DNA of 64,000 nucleotides, taken from positions 1 to 64,000 of the forward strand of contig CAMNQF010000014.1 in assembly GCA_946548895.1 (NCBI GenBank). The letters are read 5' to 3'. Made by a program: the position numbers and the translations under genes. The notes under the pieces were generated by a model. The model was not told the DNA's origin and searched no databases. It worked only from the letters and a program-made list of their open reading frames with translations. Positions within the stretch are counted from its first letter, which is position 1; every line of letters starts with the position of its first letter. Shown piece after piece: positions 49,934 through 58,975 of the stretch. This DNA is from an uncultured bacterium (GTDB taxonomy: Bacteria > Bacillota > Clostridia > Oscillospirales > Oscillospiraceae).

Positions 49934-50793
49934 AGGGCACGACCTTTCTTGAAGTACCGGCCGGTCAGGGCGGCGGCCAGGTTGACGCACAGCGTCAGCA
50001 GCATTAGGATGGCGGCGATGGCGAAGGAGGCCCCCGCCGCGCCGGGGGTGGGGTCGCTGACGTAGAGGTACAGCGCCACGGTGAGGGTGGCCCCGGGACT
50101 GCGCAGGGCGCTGAAAAAGCCGTTGAGGGTATGGGCGAAGCCCGCCGTGAACAGCAGCGCCGCCGACTCCCCCAGAACGCGCCCCGCCGACAGGACGCAG
50201 CCGGTGACGATGCCGTCCACGCAGCCGGGGAGCACCACCGTGCGGATCACCCGCCACCGCCCGGCCCCCAGGCCGAACGCCCCCTCCCGCAGGCTCATGG
50301 GTACGGTTTTCAGGCTCTCCTGGGCGGTGCGCATGACGGTGGGCAGGTTCATGACCGCCAGCGTCAGCGCCCCGGCCAGCAGGCAGGACCCGAAGGTGTT
50401 AGCGAAAACCAGCATCCCCACCAGCCCGAAAATGATGGACGGAATGCCGGACAGAGTTTCCGCCGCGTACTCGATGGCGGCTGTCAGGCGCTTGTTTTGC
50501 GCGTACTCCGTCAGGTAAATAGCCGCGCCCACCCCCAAGGGAAGCACAATGAGCAGGGCGGCCAGAATGATGTACAGGGTGTTGAGGATGTCGGGCAGGA
50601 TGCCGATGGAGCCGGCGAGATAGCTGGGCTTGGTGGACACCAGTTCCCAGGTGATGTGGGGAATTCCGCTGGCCAGCACCCAGCCGATGAGGAACAGGGC
50701 CAGGCCGCAGGTGAGGGCCGTCGAGAGAAGCATCAGGGCCTTCGCCAGGGCGGCGCGGGCCCTCCGGGCCGGGGACATGGACCGCTTCAGCAT
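49930..50793 (-). CDS. pstA: Phosphate ABC transporter permease
   Basis: ABC permease with [41 protein letters not shown]; pst gene order. Confidence 0.95.
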   Translation of the reverse strand: MLKRSMSPARRARAALAKALMLLSTALTCGLALFLIGWVLASGIPHITWELVSTKPSYLAGSIGILPDILNTLYIILAALLIVLPLGVGAAIYLTEYAQNKRLTAAIEYAAETLSGIPSIIFGLVGMLVFANTFGSCLLAGALTLAVMNLPTVMRTAQESLKTVPMSLREGAFGLGAGRWRVIRTVVLPGCVDGIVTGCVLSAGRVLGESAALLFTAGFAHTLNGFFSALRSPGATLTVALYLYVSDPTPGAAGASFAIAAILMLLTLCVNLAAALTGRYFKKGRAL

Positions 50794-51671
50794 GGCGAGC
50801 CCTCCTTATCCCGTTTGAGGAAGAAGTTCAGCGCCGCGTTGACCAGCAGGATGAACAGGAACAGCACCAGGGCGATGGAAAACAGCGCCTGCTGGTGAAG
50901 GCTGCCCTGCCGGGAATAGGCCATCTCGCTGGCCACGGCGGTGGTGAGGAAGCGGACGCTCTCAAACAGCGAGGGCATATTAGGGGCGTTGCCGGATACC
51001 ATCATCACCGCCATGGCCTCGCCAATGGCACGGCCCACCCCCAGCACCACCGCCGCGGCAATGCCGCTGCGGGCGGCGGGGACAGACACCCGGAACCAGG
51101 TCTCCACCGGGGTGGCCCCCAGGGCCAGGGAGGCGTCCTCATACTCCTGGGGCACCGCCTCCAGGGCGGTGACGGACACCTTGATGATGGAGGGCAGGAT
51201 CATCACCGCCAGCACCACAATGGCCGAGAGCAGGCTGGCCCCGTCGGGGACGTGGAAGGCCGCCCGGACGGCGGGCACCAGCACCAGCATCCCCACCAGC
51301 CCGTACACCACCGAGGGGATGCCCGCCAGCAGGCTCACCGCCCCCTCCGCCGCCGTTTTCACCTTGGGCGGGGCCAGCTTGGCCAGGCAGACCGCCGTGA
51401 AAAAGCCCACCGGCACCCCGAACAGCACGGCCCCGGCGGTGCCGCAGACACTGGTGAGGAGGAAGGGCAGAATGCCGAATTGGGGCTGGGCCGCCGTGGA
51501 TGCCCAGGTATCCCCCAGCAAAAAGTCCGGCAGGCCGATCTGGAGGATGGCGGGGATGCCGGACAGGATCAGGTACACGGTAATCAGCAGCACACAGCCC
51601 ACCGTCACCAGGCCCAGCAGCAGGAATACGCCGTGAACGGCGCGCTCCAGCGCCTGTTCTTTCTTGCGCAT
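50787..51671 (-). CDS. pstC: Phosphate ABC transporter permease
   Basis: GIPSVVYGLVGMLVLVPAVRAAFH...VLAVMILPSIIKVSVTALEAVP; pst gene order. Confidence 0.95.
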   Translation of the reverse strand: MRKKEQALERAVHGVFLLLGLVTVGCVLLITVYLILSGIPAILQIGLPDFLLGDTWASTAAQPQFGILPFLLTSVCGTAGAVLFGVPVGFFTAVCLAKLAPPKVKTAAEGAVSLLAGIPSVVYGLVGMLVLVPAVRAAFHVPDGASLLSAIVVLAVMILPSIIKVSVTALEAVPQEYEDASLALGATPVETWFRVSVPAARSGIAAAVVLGVGRAIGEAMAVMMVSGNAPNMPSLFESVRFLTTAVASEMAYSRQGSLHQQALFSIALVLFLFILLVNAALNFFLKRDKEGSPC

Positions 51672-51702
51672 GATGGGTTTTCCTCTCTTGGGGCGGGGCG
51701 GC

Positions 51703-52518
51703 TCAGTTGGCCGCCACCGCGCCCGCGCCGGAGATGAGCTGGGCCGCGTCGGGAGACGTGGCGAAGTCGAAGAACTTCTGCGCCGCTTCGGACAGGGGGG
51801 TGTCCGACTTGGTCACAAGGACGAAGGGGCGCTGGATGAGGTAGGTTCCGCCTTTCACCGTATCCTCGCTGGGGGCCACGCCGTCCACGGTGAGCGTTTT
51901 GACCGTATCGTCCACCGAGGCCATGGAAGCGTAGCCAATGGCGTCCGGGTTCTGGGCCACGGCGGTAATGACGCTGCCGGTGGAGGTCAGCTCCTGACGG
52001 TATTGGCACTGGTCCGCCGTGCCGGTGATGGACTCGAAGCCGTCCCGGGTGCCGCTGCCCGCCTCACGGCCAATGAGAACGATCTGGGCGTCGTTTCCGC
52101 CCACGTCCTTCCAGTTGGTGATCTCGCCGGTGTAAATTTTGCCGATGGTCTCTACATCCAGGTCCGCCACCGGGTTGTCCGGGTGGACGACGACCGCGAT
52201 GCCGTCATAGGCCAGGACGGTGCCGGTCAGGCCCTGGGCGGTTTCCTCCTCCTTCAGGCTCCGGCTGCTCAGGCCGATGTCGCAGCGGCCCTCCAGCACC
52301 GCCTGGATGCCGGAGCCGGAACCGGTGGGGTTGTAAGTAAAGGTGACGGCCTGGTTCTCCCCCTCAAAGGCTTCGCCCAGGGCGCCGATGACCTCCTTCA
52401 TGGAGGTGGAGCCGTCGGTAGCCACCGTGCCGCCGGCGCTCTGCGCGCATCCGGCCAGGGCGGTCAGGGCCAGGGCGGAAGCCAGCGCAATACCTGCAAA
52501 TTTTTTCATGAGGTTCAT
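51703..52518 (-). CDS. pstS: Phosphate-binding protein (lipoprotein)
   Basis: Lipobox LTALAGCAQ; VATDGSTSMKEVIGALGEAF; GREAGSGTRDGFESITG. Confidence 0.95.
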   Translation of the reverse strand: MNLMKKFAGIALASALALTALAGCAQSAGGTVATDGSTSMKEVIGALGEAFEGENQAVTFTYNPTGSGSGIQAVLEGRCDIGLSSRSLKEEETAQGLTGTVLAYDGIAVVVHPDNPVADLDVETIGKIYTGEITNWKDVGGNDAQIVLIGREAGSGTRDGFESITGTADQCQYRQELTSTGSVITAVAQNPDAIGYASMASVDDTVKTLTVDGVAPSEDTVKGGTYLIQRPFVLVTKSDTPLSEAAQKFFDFATSPDAAQLISGAGAVAAN

Positions 52519-52599
52519 AACAAATTCTCCTTTCCATTTCTGGGTACAAGGAAAGGATACCGCCAGTTCGTAAAGTTCAAAAGAGCAGTTTGGTAAATT

Positions 52600-53376
52600 T
52601 GGCGTAAAATTTCAGCGGATGGTTCGCCGGGGAAGTTTCCGCCCGGGGCCGCCGCTGCCCATGCCGCCCATATCCGGCAGGGAAAGGCCGGAAAGGATTC
52701 AAAGCCCTCGGGCGGCTGGGCCTGCCCGCCGTCCCGGCCGCTGCCCCGGCCGCCGCCAAAGCTCATGCTGTCCGGCTTGCAGGGCTCGCCGCAGTCCCGC
52801 CCGTAATTGCGCCGGAGGAAGCTGTCCTCCACTGGCGGTGACATAAGCAGGCAGAACGCGGTGGCAGCGGCACAGATGCGGTCCATATATTTGTGCGCTG
52901 ACATGGCATCACCCCATGTCAGCGCCGTTGCAGCTCACCAGCGCCGCGCACCCCTTCCAGCGCGCACAGGCGATTGACGAAATCCGTGTCGTCACTTTGG
53001 AGCCGGATCTCCAGGTTCAGCTCAACAAGCCCCTGCTGCACCGTTTTGTTTGTGACGGTCAGCGCTTGGTGTTGTTTTCCAGGAGCACCTTGGCCTGAAG
53101 CTCCGCCGTGGCCTTGGTCCCCAGGCCGTTGAGCTTGCTCTTTTTCTCCAGGTGGATCAGGGAGGGATCCCCATTGTAATAGCGGATACGGAACTTCTCA
53201 CGCCTGCTGACCCCGTCGATTTTTTCCCGGAACGCTTTATCGGCCAGGTTGTCAAAATACAGGCTCCGAATCAGATAGCGCCCCCGTCCGCGTGCGCATC
53301 CGGCCTGGCGGTGAGGCGCAGCCGCCCAAAATTGTCTTGAGCGCGGTCCGCCTTTTGAACCGCGCTCAAGTACCAT
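52600..53376 (-). pseudogene. Decayed VTC - DUF4956 - CotH gene cluster remnant
   Basis: VTC fragment RYLIRSLYFDNLADKAFREKIDGVSRREKFRIRYYNGDPSLIHLEKKSKLNGL (53059..53376); DUF4956 C-terminus GLVELNLEIRLQSDDTDFVNRLCALEGV then, frameshifted, AALVSCNGADMG* (ends 52909); CotH-like N-terminus MSAHKYMDRICAAATAFCLLM (from 52904) joined to a Gly/Pro-rich tail. Confidence 0.6.
53336..53370. repeat. 12-bp perfect inverted repeat with 11-nt loop
   Basis: CTTGAGCGCGGT - CCGCCTTTTGA - ACCGCGCTCAAG. Confidence 0.85.
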
Positions 53377-53665
53377 GATTTATAGGCACACCGTGACGCT
53401 ATTGCCAACCATACGCCGCTGTCGGCTTTATCCGCGGCGCTTGCCGCGGCCAGAGGCGTATCTAGCGAGGTTCCTTCCTTTTCACAGTGAAATTGCCGTG
53501 TTTTGTTCCGCTGCAATCAAGATACCATCCGCTTCTGAACGTATGCTGAAAAAGTTGGGAAAGATCTGTGAAGAAAATGCAAACAAACTGTGTTTTCAGA
53601 TTCAATTCAGAATCCGGGTGTAGGATTGGCCATGGAGACCCACCCGCATCTATGAGGAGGCTGAA

Positions 53666-54343
53666 ATGAAAATCCTGATGATTGAAGATGAGAAGCTGCT
53701 GGCGGACTCGGTCAAGGCGCTGCTGGAGAAGCGGGGGTTTGACGTGGAGTGCGTATATGACGGGATCAGCGGCGCGGAGTACGCCCGGCTGGGCATCTAC
53801 GACCTGCTGATCCTGGATGTGACCATGCCGGGGATGAACGGGTACCATGTGGCGAAAAGCGTGCGCGCCAAGCGGTGCTCCACGCCGATTCTGATGCTCA
53901 CCGCCCGCTCCGGGCTGGAGGACCGCATCGAGGGGCTGAACGCCGGGGCAGACTACTACCTCACAAAGCCCTTTGACGGCCGGGAGCTGCTGGCCTGTGT
54001 CAACGCCCTGCTGCGCCGCCAGGGCGGCCAGGTGGACGAAATAGCACTGGGCAACACGGCGCTGGACCTCAATTCCTGTACGCTGATCTGCGGGGAAAAC
54101 AGTGTGCGGCTGTCTGCCAAGGAGTTCGACGTCTTGCGCTTCCTGTTTCAGGCCCGGGACAGCATTTCCTCCAAAGAGGCCCTTTTGGCCAAGGTGTGGG
54201 GCTATGACTCCAACGCCGTGGAGAACCATGTGGAGGTCTATGTGGGCTTCCTGCGCAAAAAGCTGGCCAGCATTGGCTCCACTGTCCGCATTGAGACCGT
54301 GCGGCGGCTGGGCTACCGCCTGGAGGTAGATGGGACTTGCTGA
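53666..54343 (+). CDS. OmpR/PhoB-family response regulator
   Basis: MKILMIEDEKLLADSVKALLEKRGFDVECVYDG...DLLILDVTMPGMNG; C-terminal wHTH ENHVEVYVGFLRKKL. Confidence 0.95.
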   Translation: MKILMIEDEKLLADSVKALLEKRGFDVECVYDGISGAEYARLGIYDLLILDVTMPGMNGYHVAKSVRAKRCSTPILMLTARSGLEDRIEGLNAGADYYLTKPFDGRELLACVNALLRRQGGQVDEIALGNTALDLNSCTLICGENSVRLSAKEFDVLRFLFQARDSISSKEALLAKVWGYDSNAVENHVEVYVGFLRKKLASIGSTVRIETVRRLGYRLEVDGTC

Positions 54344-55551
54344 AAAAACTGAAGGTCAAATTTGTGGCGGCGATGATGGTGACGTTCACCGCCATGCTCT
54401 GCCTGGTTTTCGGTCTGGTATACCATTTCACGCAAACCGGCCTGGAGCGGGAGAGCGTGCGCATGATGCAGTCCATTGCGGCCAACCCCTTTCAGCTGGG
54501 CAGGCCGGACGACCGCTCGGAGCAGGTGCGCCTGCCCTACTTCATGCTCCAGATTGGCGCCGGGGGCGAGATCATTGCCGCCGGGGGCGGGTATTTTGAC
54601 TTGTCCGATCAGGAGTTCCTTCGGGAGCTGATCCTGGCCTGCGCCGAGGACGGGCGGCAGATTGGGCTGATTGAGGAGTACAGCCTGCGCTTTTGCCGGG
54701 TGGACGCCTTCAGCGGCCGGCGGCTGGTCTTTGCCGACGTCACCAGCGAGCGGGCCACCCTGCGGAACCTGCTTGAGACCTGCGCCATCGTCGGCCTGCT
54801 GTGCTTTGGGGCCTTCCTGTGCGTCAGCGCCCTGCTGGCCGCCTGGATGGTGAAACCGGTGGACAAAGCCTGGGAACAGCAGCGGCAGTTCGTGGCGGAC
54901 GCCTCCCATGAGCTGAAAACCCCGCTGGCGGTCATCATGACCAACGCCGAGCTGCTGCAAAGTCCGGGCTGGGCGGAAGGGGAGCAGGCCAAATTTTTGG
55001 ACAGCATCCTCACCATGTCCCGGCAGATGCGCGTTCTGGTGGAGCGGCTGCTGGAACTGGCCCGGGCGGACAGCGGGCAAAGGGGGGCGGCGGTTGAGAC
55101 GGTGGACCTCAGCGCCCTGGCGGAAAGCGCCCTGCTGCCCTTTGAGCCGCTTTTCTTTGAACAGGGGCTGACGCTGTCCGGCGAGATTGAGCCAGGCGTC
55201 GCGGTACGGGGCAGCGGGCCGCAGCTCCGGCAGGTGGCGGATATCCTGCTGGACAACGCCCGGAAATATTCCGGCGCGGAGGGCCGCGTCATGGTCGTGC
55301 TGAAGCGCGCGGGAAAGCGCCATTGCCGCCTGTCCGTATCGAGCCCCGGAGAAGCCCTGTCCAAAAATGAGCTGAAAGACATTTTCAAGCGGTTCTACCG
55401 GGCGGACAAGGCCCGGAGCCGGGACGGCGGTTTCGGGCTGGGCCTGTCCATAGCGCAAAGTATTGCGGAACAGCACCACGGCCGCATTTGGGCGGAGAGC
55501 GGAGGCGGCCTCAACACCTTTTGCGTGGAGCTGCCCGCGATCCCGCGGTGA
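54337..55551 (+). CDS. Sensor histidine kinase
   Basis: FVADASHELKTPLAVIMTNAELL H-box; DNARKYSG N-box; DGGFGLGLSIAQSIAEQHHGRI G2 box; TTG start overlaps the RR stop. Confidence 0.93.
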   Translation: MLKKLKVKFVAAMMVTFTAMLCLVFGLVYHFTQTGLERESVRMMQSIAANPFQLGRPDDRSEQVRLPYFMLQIGAGGEIIAAGGGYFDLSDQEFLRELILACAEDGRQIGLIEEYSLRFCRVDAFSGRRLVFADVTSERATLRNLLETCAIVGLLCFGAFLCVSALLAAWMVKPVDKAWEQQRQFVADASHELKTPLAVIMTNAELLQSPGWAEGEQAKFLDSILTMSRQMRVLVERLLELARADSGQRGAAVETVDLSALAESALLPFEPLFFEQGLTLSGEIEPGVAVRGSGPQLRQVADILLDNARKYSGAEGRVMVVLKRAGKRHCRLSVSSPGEALSKNELKDIFKRFYRADKARSRDGGFGLGLSIAQSIAEQHHGRIWAESGGGLNTFCVELPAIPR

Positions 55552-55556
55552 TCGCC

Positions 55557-55582
55557 GGGGGAGCGGCGCCCGCCGCTCCCCC
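55557..55582 (+). terminator. Possible terminator after the two-component genes (weak T tract)
   Basis: GGGGGAGCGGC-GCCC-GCCGCTCCCCC followed by ATTGTT. Confidence 0.4.
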
Positions 55583-55683
55583 ATTGTTCATAAATTGGCC
55601 CAATTATTTTCAGAGTGGTTTCAGATACAGGCTGTATCATGGACTCCGTGGGCGGCATTGCGCCGCCGCAAAGGAGGACAGCT

Positions 55684-56706
55684 ATGATATCAGTGGAACA
55701 TCTCACCAAATGCTATGACACGTTCCCGGCGGTGGACGACCTCTCTTTCGAGATCGGCGAGGGCCATGTCTACGGCTTCCTGGGCCCCAACGGGGCGGGG
55801 AAATCCACCACCATGAACATCATGGCCGGGTGCCTGTCGGCCACGTCGGGGCGGGTGCTCATCGACGGCCTGGACATTTTCGAGCAGCCGGGACCGGCCA
55901 AACGGCGCATCGGCTACCTGCCGGAGCAGCCGCCGCTGTACCTGAACGAGACCCCGGCGGAATACCTGCGGTTCGTGGGCGAGGCCAAGGGCCTGCGGGG
56001 CGCGGCGCTGGAGCGTCAAATCGACTCCGTCAGTGAGCAGACGAAAATTTCGGATGTGCGGAACCGCCGCATCTCCGCGCTTTCCAAGGGATATAGGCAG
56101 CGGGTGGGCATCGCCCAGGCCCTGCTGGGCAATCCCGGGGTTATCATCCTGGACGAGCCCACCGTGGGCTTGGACCCGATCCAAATCGTTGAGATCCGGG
56201 ACCTGATCCGGGACCTGGGGCGGACCCACACGGTGATTTTCAGCTCCCACATCCTGTCCGAGGTGCGGACCATCTGCGACCAGATCCTGATGATAAACAA
56301 AGGAAAGCTGGTAGCTTTCGACGAGCCGGAAAATCTGGAAAAACAGCTATTGGCCCCCAATGAGCTGATCCTCACCACGGAAATGGACGGGGAGGAGCTG
56401 GGCGGGCTGCTGGCCGGGATCGAGTTCATCTCCGCCGCGGAGATTGCGCCGGCCGGCGGCGGGCGGATCACGGCCCGGGTCCGCACCGCACACAGCGACA
56501 TTTACGAGGTATCCCGGGCGGTTTTTTGCGCCTTTGCCGCCAAAGGCGTTCCGCTGCTGGAGCTGGCACTGAAAAAAGCCAGCCTGGAGGACGTGTTCCT
56601 GGAGCTGGCTGACGGCAGCGCCGGGGCGGGCGAGGAAATACCCCCGGATGGCCTGGGGGAACCGGGAGGGGAGGTGGATGAGCATGACGGCGGTATGGAA
56701 GCATGA
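55684..56706 (+). CDS. ABC transporter ATP-binding protein (GldA-like)
   Basis: MISVEHLTKCYDTFPAVDDLSFEIGEGHVYGFLGPNGAGKSTTMNIMAG; LSKGYRQRVGIAQALLGNPGVIILDEPTVGLDP. Confidence 0.93.
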   Translation: MISVEHLTKCYDTFPAVDDLSFEIGEGHVYGFLGPNGAGKSTTMNIMAGCLSATSGRVLIDGLDIFEQPGPAKRRIGYLPEQPPLYLNETPAEYLRFVGEAKGLRGAALERQIDSVSEQTKISDVRNRRISALSKGYRQRVGIAQALLGNPGVIILDEPTVGLDPIQIVEIRDLIRDLGRTHTVIFSSHILSEVRTICDQILMINKGKLVAFDEPENLEKQLLAPNELILTTEMDGEELGGLLAGIEFISAAEIAPAGGGRITARVRTAHSDIYEVSRAVFCAFAAKGVPLLELALKKASLEDVFLELADGSAGAGEEIPPDGLGEPGGEVDEHDGGMEA

Positions 56707-57547
56707 GCTCAGGACCTATTTCAACTCGCTGACGGCATATGTATTCGGTGCGTTCCTGCTGCTGGCCGTGGGGCTCGGCGCCTTGCGCTACAATCTCCAG
56801 GCGGCGGTGAGCAATTTTGAGTTTGCCCTCAGCTATTTCAGCGTCGTCCTGGCCGTGCTGGTCCCCATCCTGACCATGCGGGTGATTGCCGAGGAGCGGA
56901 AGCAAAAAACCGACCAGCTCCTGTACTCCCTGCCCATCACCACCGCCCAGGTAGTCGTAGGCAAATACCTGGCCCTGCTGGCCGTCTATCTGGTCCCGCT
57001 GGCGCTGGTGTGCCTGTACCCGCTGATCTTCTCCCGGTACGGAGATGTGTACCTGCCCGCCTCCTATGGTTCCATCCTGGCGTTTTTCGTCATGGGCGCG
57101 GCCCTCATCGCCCTGGGCGTGTTCCTCTCGTCCCTGACGGACAACCAGGGCTTCGCCGCGGGCATCGGCGTGGCGGTCATCCTGTTCAATTACTATAGCG
57201 TCAGCCTGTCGGAGTATGTCTCCGCCACCGCGTTCGGGTCGCTGGCGGCCATCTGCGTGCTCATCATTGTGCTCGGGGCGCTGATCCGCTGCCTGACCCG
57301 GCACGAAAACTTGGCCTGGGGCGTCTGCACTGTTCTGATGCTGGGCGCGGCGGCGGCGTATTATTTCCAGCCCGCAGCATTTGAGGGCCTGCTGCCCGAG
57401 CTCATGTCCGGGCTGTCCCTGTTCGAGCGGTTTTATGTATTTGTCAACGGCGTGTTTGATTGGACGGGCATCGTCTACTATATCACGGTCATCGTGTTTT
57501 TCCTGTTCCTTTCGGTACAGTCTATGGAGAAGCGGAGGTATAACTGA
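56678..57547 (+). CDS. ABC transporter permease (GldF-like)
   Basis: MSMTAVWKHELRTYFNSLTAYVFGAFLLLAVGL; six predicted TM segments. Confidence 0.85.
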   Translation: MSMTAVWKHELRTYFNSLTAYVFGAFLLLAVGLGALRYNLQAAVSNFEFALSYFSVVLAVLVPILTMRVIAEERKQKTDQLLYSLPITTAQVVVGKYLALLAVYLVPLALVCLYPLIFSRYGDVYLPASYGSILAFFVMGAALIALGVFLSSLTDNQGFAAGIGVAVILFNYYSVSLSEYVSATAFGSLAAICVLIIVLGALIRCLTRHENLAWGVCTVLMLGAAAAYYFQPAAFEGLLPELMSGLSLFERFYVFVNGVFDWTGIVYYITVIVFFLFLSVQSMEKRRYN

Positions 57548-58975
57548 ATGAAAAAGCAGGTATTCTCCCAACTTGCCTTTCGCGGCGGGGCCTATTCCCT
57601 CATCATCTCCGCCGTGGTGCTGGCGATCCTGATCGCGGTGAACATCCTCGCATCCGCCCTGCCCGCGTCGTGGACCAAACAGGACATCAGCGCCTCCCAG
57701 CTCTACTCCATCACCAGCAACACCAAAGTGGTGGTCAACGCCCTGGAGCGGGACGTCACCATCTATTGGGTGGTCCAGTCCGGCCAGGAGGACCAGGTTA
57801 TCGAAAACCTGCTGGGCAAATACGAGAGCCTGTCCGGCCACATCCGGGTGGTGAAGAAAAATCCGGATGTGTTCCCCACCTTCGCCGAGCAGTACACCAG
57901 CGAGTCCGTGCGGAACAACAGCCTCATCGTGGAGTGCGGGGACCGAAGCCGTTTCATTCCTTACAGCGACATTTACCTTCAGGAGGCGGGCCAAAGCCCG
58001 TACGCCTACGCCGCCTCCTTTGATGGAGAAGGGGCCATCACCTCCGCCATTGACTACGTGGTCAGCGAGGACCTGCCCCAGGTATATCTGCTGGAGGGCC
58101 ATGGCGAGGGAGAACTGCCCGCCGCCTTCCGGGAGCAGATGGAAAAAGAAAATATGCAGCTGTCCACGCTGTCCCTGCTGACGGCGGACGCCATCCCCGG
58201 GGAGGCGGACTGCGTGTTCATCTATGCCCCGGCCAGCGATATTTCGGCGGCGGAGCGGGAAATGCTGGCGGACTATGCCGCCCAGGGCGGCAGGCTGCTG
58301 GTCATGGCGGGCCCCGTTGAGGACGACGGGCTGGAAAACCTGTACGCCCTGCTGTCCGACTATGGCGTGAAGGCCCGGGATGGCATTGTGGTGGAGGGCG
58401 ACCGGGAGCACTACGCGTTTCAAGCCCCCTTCGCCCTGCGGCCTGACCTGCACAGCCACGCCGTCACCGATCCCCTCATCGGCGAGGGCTATCGCCCCAT
58501 CCTGCCCATTGCGCGGGGGCTGGCGGTGGAGGAGGCCGCCGGCGGGGCCGCCGTAACGGAGCTGCTCACCACTTCTGATTCCGCGTTCAGCAAACTGGAC
58601 GGCTACGGGCTGGCCACCTATGAAAAAGAAGACGGAGACCTTGACGGACCGTTTGCCCTGGCGGTGTCCGTGGAGCTGGACAGCGGCGGCGGAATCGTCT
58701 GGTTCGCCTCCTCCCATTTTGTGGAGGATATGTACAACGCCTATTCCTCCGGGGCCAACATAAATCTCGCCATGAACGCCCTCTCCTCCCTCATTGGAGA
58801 AAGCGAGGCCATGGCCATCCGCAGCAAGTCGCTGAACTACAACTATCTAACCATCAGCGATTCCGCCGCGTCGGTGCTCAAGGTGCTGATGATCGGCGTA
58901 TTCCCGCTGGCCTATCTGGGCTATGGCGTCTGCGTGGCGCTGAAAAGAAGGAGGCTGCAACATGAACCGGTCTAA
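57548..58975 (+). CDS. GldG-like ABC-transporter-associated membrane protein
   Basis: TKQDISASQLYSITSNTKVVVNALERDVTIYWVVQ; extracytoplasmic domain and C-terminal TM; follows GldF-like. Confidence 0.85.
   Translation: MKKQVFSQLAFRGGAYSLIISAVVLAILIAVNILASALPASWTKQDISASQLYSITSNTKVVVNALERDVTIYWVVQSGQEDQVIENLLGKYESLSGHIRVVKKNPDVFPTFAEQYTSESVRNNSLIVECGDRSRFIPYSDIYLQEAGQSPYAYAASFDGEGAITSAIDYVVSEDLPQVYLLEGHGEGELPAAFREQMEKENMQLSTLSLLTADAIPGEADCVFIYAPASDISAAEREMLADYAAQGGRLLVMAGPVEDDGLENLYALLSDYGVKARDGIVVEGDREHYAFQAPFALRPDLHSHAVTDPLIGEGYRPILPIARGLAVEEAAGGAAVTELLTTSDSAFSKLDGYGLATYEKEDGDLDGPFALAVSVELDSGGGIVWFASSHFVEDMYNAYSSGANINLAMNALSSLIGESEAMAIRSKSLNYNYLTISDSAASVLKVLMIGVFPLAYLGYGVCVALKRRRLQHEPV

Noticed and set aside
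50131-51737. Plus-strand ORFs opposite pstA/pstC
   Set aside because: Antisense to clear ABC permeases; no motifs.
56468-58717. 749-aa minus-strand ORF
   Set aside because: Antisense to GldF/GldG-like genes with no recognisable motifs.
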